From the NCBI GenBank assembly GCA_025936015.1, contig JAICUE010000189.1:1-5781 (forward strand): 5,781 bases of DNA, read 5' to 3'. This document shows positions 5,238 to 5,781 of this stretch, one piece after another (positions within the stretch are counted from its first letter, which is position 1; each line of letters begins with the position of its first letter). The notes beneath the pieces were generated by a model. That model did no database searches. It had not been told where the DNA came from and saw only the letters and a list, made by a program, of their open reading frames with translations. The stretch comes from Gemmatimonadaceae bacterium (GTDB taxonomy: Bacteria > Gemmatimonadota > Gemmatimonadetes > Gemmatimonadales > Gemmatimonadaceae). Both the position numbers and the translations under genes were made by a program.

Positions 5238-5735
5238 TCAGCCGCGATGCTGCTCTGCGTCCACGTAATCGAGCGCCGCGCGCGTCATCTCGTCGCTGCG
5301 AAGGCCGACCTGACGGGCGATCTCCACTGCCTCCTCGCGCGATCGGCGTTCATCGAGCACGAGCCAGGGAACGAGTACGGCACCGACGCGATTCGCGCTC
5401 TTGCAGTGGAGCAACGTCGGCCGTGTCGAGCTGGCGGCAAGGAGCGCGCGGACCGCATCGAATTCCGGAGCTCCGACGGACGCTCCATCGACGGGAACGT
5501 TATGATATTCGAGCCCGAGTCGCGCCGCGGTGGCGGGCTCGTCGAAGCCGCGAGGCTCGGCCTTCGCGCGGAGGTCGATCACGACCGAGACCCCCGCCGC
5601 CGCGAGCTGCGCAAGCTGCTCCGCTGTCGGCTGCCCGCTCGTGACGAGCGCCGGCAGCGGCACGCCGCCGTTAGGCAGGCCGTCCGGCAGCGCGATTCGC
5701 ATGGTCGAAGCACGGGGTACCGCCGGTTCGGTCAT
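5238..5735 (-). CDS. DUF442-like / dual-specificity-type phosphatase-fold protein
   Basis: A soluble protein of 165 residues resembling the beta-lactamase-hydrolase-like phosphatases (DUF442, COG3453), a small branch of the cysteine-dependent tyrosine phosphatases. The family opening LVTSGQPTAEQLAQLAAAGV (30-49) is clear, followed by VSVVIDLRAKAEPRGFDEP (49-67), with Asp54 and Arg56 in the conserved strand and loop. The phosphate-binding loop is HCKSANRVGA, with nucleophile Cys111 and Arg116: a C-x4-R spacing, as in this family's CxxGxR, rather than C-x5-R. Alanine replaces the usual glycine. ATG 5735 is used. ATG 5702 (Met12) would remove 11 poorly conserved residues and cannot be excluded; no strong ribosome binding site is visible at either. 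DUF442 domains are often fused to or encoded beside persulfide dioxygenases, so a part in sulfide or persulfide handling is likely, though activity and substrate are unknown. The 46 bases upstream to the window edge show no gene I can support. Confidence 0.75.
   Translation of the reverse strand: MTEPAVPRASTMRIALPDGLPNGGVPLPALVTSGQPTAEQLAQLAAAGVSVVIDLRAKAEPRGFDEPATAARLGLEYHNVPVDGASVGAPEFDAVRALLAASSTRPTLLHCKSANRVGAVLVPWLVLDERRSREEAVEIARQVGLRSDEMTRAALDYVDAEQHRG
5669..5676 (-). repeat. Copy 4 of the over-represented 8-mer GCCTAACG
   Basis: On the coding (minus) strand of the phosphatase-like gene it reads GCCTAACG and encodes the end of Leu20, Pro21 (CCT) and Asn22. This is the only copy read in the same sense as its gene. 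Confidence 0.6.
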
Positions 5736-5781
5736 CGCTGCCTGTGGGGTTGGCGGTCATGGGTGAGATCGCACCCGGAAA

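Noticed and set aside
5228..5644. Plus-strand frame of 138 codons opposite the phosphatase-like gene
   Set aside because: It is antisense to a gene with a clear CKSANR phosphate-loop motif. The translation is Arg/Pro-rich and featureless.
5736..5781. Possible tail of an upstream gene overlapping the phosphatase start (ATGA overlap at 5735-5732)
   Set aside because: One minus-strand frame ends in TGA there, but only about 15 codons are visible and they show nothing recognisable.

Overview
The window is GC-rich chromosomal DNA (roughly two thirds G+C by eye) from a bacterium. Codon use, weak ribosome binding sites and the protein types suggest a member of the Gemmatimonadota or a similar GC-rich soil lineage. 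That placement is an inference from style; no rRNA or marker gene is present. I see no tRNA, insertion sequence, CRISPR array, phage gene or origin.

Left block (1 to about 2850, minus strand). A large secreted glycoside hydrolase of family 5 type (about 868 residues) carries a signal peptide, a catalytic barrel with both clan-A glutamates, and three downstream beta-rich regions. Downstream of it on the same strand, running off the left edge, is the start of what looks like a lipoprotein gene. Just upstream of the hydrolase lies a divergent intergenic region with promoter-like elements facing both ways.

Middle block (about 2850 to 3730, plus strand). Two small genes: a protein resembling the STAS/SpoIIAA-like family, and a 109-residue orphan preceded by its own promoter-like and inverted-repeat leader.

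Right block (3777 to 5735, minus strand). A two-gene unit for reactive sulfur handling. A small DUF442-like tyrosine-phosphatase-type protein is followed 30 bases later by a CstB-type persulfide dioxygenase: a metallo-beta-lactamase-fold domain fused to two rhodanese domains. This unit converges on the orphan gene, and a strong GC hairpin fills the 46-base gap between them.

The clearest structure not explained by genes is the 8-mer GCCTAACG, present four times on the two strands, where well under one would be expected by chance. One copy supplies a stop codon and two fall on codons that are rare in GC-rich genes. The window shows no obviously new multi-gene system. The phosphatase and persulfide dioxygenase pair, the CxxC in the first rhodanese domain, and the repeated 8-mer are the points most worth following.
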